Part shown: piece after piece, positions 62,445 to 64,000 of the stretch
Layout of the letters: every line of letters starts with the position of its first letter
Position numbering within the stretch: the stretch's first letter is position 1
Translations under genes and position numbers: made by a program
Assembly (NCBI GenBank): GCA_046331175.1
Contig: JAXLRI010000009.1
Span: 62,001-126,000 of the forward strand
Length of the DNA stretch: 64,000 nt
Direction: 5' to 3'
Source: JAWKIW01 sp046331175
GTDB lineage: Bacteria; Actinomycetota; Acidimicrobiia; Acidimicrobiales; Acidimicrobilacustridaceae
Notes under the pieces: model-generated
The model's input: the letters and a program-made list of their open reading frames with translations, nothing else
Told to the model about the DNA's origin: nothing
Database searches by the model: none

Positions 62445-63255
62445 GGCTGCCTCCCGGGGTGGTGCCAGGGGTCGGGGTCGCCGGCGGAGACGCCGGGGGC
62501 ACCGGGGAGTCGGGCCGGGACGAGGCCGGTGCCGTCGACGGCGAGGTGCCGGCCGGCGGTGGCGCGACCGCCCCGGGGATCGGGTCGCCCCACACGGCCA
62601 GGCCGGGGGCGGCTTCGGGCCCGCCGGCGGCACCGCCCGGGGTCAGGATCGGGTCGCCGGGGCTCGTGGCCGACAGGCCGGCCGCACCCCAGCGGGCATC
62701 GGTCGCTCCGGCCGCACGGTCGCCGTTGCCGCTCGTGCTGCCGTTGCCGTTGCCGTTGGCGCCGGCCATGGCGCCGTTGCGCAGCATCCGGCCGACGACG
62801 AAGCCCGCACCGAGCGCGCCGACCAGGAAGACGCCGGGACGACGGCGGGCGAAGCGGCGGACGTCGGACAGCAGGACCTGGCTGCCGCCGTGCTCGAGGC
62901 GGGTGGCGATGCGATCGAGCTGCTCGCCACCGCGGCGGGCCAGCGTCGTGGCCGCCGCGCCCTCGCGGGGGCGACCCTCGGCGAGCGCCGTGACGTCGTC
63001 GGCGACGGTGTGGAGGTTGCCGGCGGCCCGGCGCACCTGGCGGTCGGCCTCGTCGGCGACCTCGCGGCGTGCTTCACGGACGAGCTGCTCGGCGTGCTGG
63101 GAGGCCTCCGAGGCCACCGCATCGAGCTCGTCGCGGGCCGTCGCGGCGGTGGCCCCGACCGCGGAGGTGGCCTGGTCGACGGCACCGGCGGCGCGCTCGG
63201 TCAGCTCCGATCCACCCCCGCCCGACGTCATCGTGTCGGTTCCCGTGTTGGTCAT
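62437..63255 (-). CDS. Apolipoprotein-like helical protein with membrane segment
   Basis: A 272-aa protein with long amphipathic helices in the first half (ELTERAAGAVDQATSAVGAT, QHAEQLVREARREVADEADR), a single hydrophobic segment (about 145-160, GVFLVGALGAGFVVGR) and a Gly/Asn- then Pro/Ser-rich tail. It fits proteins that head DUF3618/holin operons. GAGGAG precedes the ATG. The stop overlaps the next gene by 8 nt. Confidence 0.72.
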   Translation of the reverse strand: MTNTGTDTMTSGGGGSELTERAAGAVDQATSAVGATAATARDELDAVASEASQHAEQLVREARREVADEADRQVRRAAGNLHTVADDVTALAEGRPREGAAATTLARRGGEQLDRIATRLEHGGSQVLLSDVRRFARRRPGVFLVGALGAGFVVGRMLRNGAMAGANGNGNGSTSGNGDRAAGATDARWGAAGLSATSPGDPILTPGGAAGGPEAAPGLAVWGDPIPGAVAPPPAGTSPSTAPASSRPDSPVPPASPPATPTPGTTPGGSRG

Positions 63256-63451
63256 GATCAAGCTCCTCGTGCCCGGATCGGTTCCCCCGGCTCCTTTCCG
63301 ATGGGCGGCGACGGCAGACCACGCGCCGCGCCAGCCGCGCCGCGCGACGACGCTCTGGTCGACGCATCGCCACGGCGCGGCGGCGCCACTGGCCGGCCGG
63401 CGGAGCGACGACACGAGTCCGGATCGGCGAACGGGTGGGAAGGAGGGGACC

Positions 63452-64000
63452 GTGTCCGAGCACGACCGGGGGCGAGCGACCGATGACCACGGTGGCGGCG
63501 CGCCGGCGGTGCCGGACGCAGCGCCGGACCTCACCGGGCCCACGGGCTCCACCTCCGCTCGGCCGATCGATCCCGCGCTCGAGGTGGTCGAGCCCGAGCA
63601 GGCCGCCCTCGATGCCGGTCTGCGCTACGTGCGCGACGTCGAGGCGGGTCTGCGCCGACGTCGCTGCGGCCGCGGGTTCACCTACCTCGACACCGCCGGC
63701 AACCACGTGCGCGACCCCGAGCAGCTGGCCCGGATCGCCGGGCTCGCCATCCCGCCGGCGTGGACCGACGTGTGGATCTGCGCCGACCCCAAGGGCCACC
63801 TGCAGGCGACCGGCCGCGACCAGCGAGGCCGCAAGCAGTACCGCTACCACCCGCGGTGGCGCACGGTCCGCGACGCCCACAAGTTCGACCGGCTGCCCGC
63901 GTTCGGCGCCGGCCTGTCCGCGCTGCGGGCGCGCGTCGACGCCGACCTCGACCTCCCCGGCCTGCCGCGCGAGCGGGTGGTGGCTGCGGTCGTCGCGCTG
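63452..64000 (+). CDS. DNA topoisomerase IB, N-terminal part (runs off window)
   Basis: Poxvirus-like type IB topoisomerase; 183 codons visible. After a 50-residue disordered leader the N-terminal domain shows GRGFTYLDTAGNHVRDPEQL, IPPAWTDVWICADPKGHLQA and TGRDQRGRKQYRYHPRWRTV, all family hallmarks. The catalytic Tyr domain lies beyond the window. The GTG start has AGGAGGGG at ideal spacing. The frame is open to the last base. Confidence 0.93.
   Translation, partial: MSEHDRGRATDDHGGGAPAVPDAAPDLTGPTGSTSARPIDPALEVVEPEQAALDAGLRYVRDVEAGLRRRRCGRGFTYLDTAGNHVRDPEQLARIAGLAIPPAWTDVWICADPKGHLQATGRDQRGRKQYRYHPRWRTVRDAHKFDRLPAFGAGLSALRARVDADLDLPGLPRERVVAAVVAL

Overview
The window is very high G+C DNA read almost wall to wall as protein genes on both strands, with short gaps and strong codon-position bias. 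The protein content (Kup, a CPA1 antiporter, LCP and SigE-family sigma pairs, a UdgX-type uracil-DNA glycosylase, DUF222, DUF3618 and DUF2510 proteins, a Baeyer-Villiger-type monooxygenase, P450, topoisomerase IB) points to a free-living actinobacterium, most probably class Acidimicrobiia (Iamia-like). That placement is inferred from gene families, not from a marker gene. No rRNA, tRNA, CRISPR array, IS element or prophage was recognised.

Layout. 0-14 kb: truncated kup, an amidohydrolase, an alpha/beta hydrolase, an antiporter, then two similar sigma-factor/membrane-effector pairs (LCP protein; SGNH-like protein lacking its Ser), small cytosolic proteins, a cluster of three 47-bp palindromic repeats, an ArsR/SRPBCC pair and a repeat-bearing lipoprotein. 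14-28 kb: a TetR/DHA2-exporter pair around a clear operator, a broken glycosyltransferase at a rearrangement scar, a secreted glycoside hydrolase, a PAS-GGDEF-EAL protein, a CocE-like lipoprotein, an aldehyde dehydrogenase with its GAF regulator, and a second GGDEF protein. 28-45 kb: membrane and lipid acyltransferase genes, a gutted CPBP protease, a TetR-controlled oxidative cluster (PF10118 hydrolase, monooxygenase, SDR), a third GGDEF protein, a PLDc_N/SHOCT membrane protein, a GHDWG hydrolase, a P450, a GxGYxYP secreted protein and an S13 peptidase. 45-64 kb: a nonsense-mutated DUF222 gene, a tightly overlapped four-gene operon, an oxidoreductase, an FG-GAP lipoprotein, an SDR, STAS, CinA and HldE genes with a carbamoyltransferase stub, udgX, a SigB/F-type sigma factor, a four-gene envelope-associated operon, and the start of topoisomerase IB.

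Themes. (1) Many genes look leaderless: a TAnnnT -10 box lies 6-8 nt before the start codon and no Shine-Dalgarno is present. (2) Three secreted proteins end, directly before the stop, in VTPxFTG behind a Thr/Pro-rich linker, a possible C-terminal sorting or processing tag; a tiny ORF near 2.6 kb ends in PAFTG. (3) Both SigE-like sigma genes have the same CAACC-N16-CGT promoter-like element upstream and overlap a single-pass membrane partner by ATGA, suggesting autoregulated signalling pairs. (4) At least five genes are visibly decaying (glycosyltransferase, CPBP protease, a PPOX-like protein, DUF222, carbamoyltransferase).
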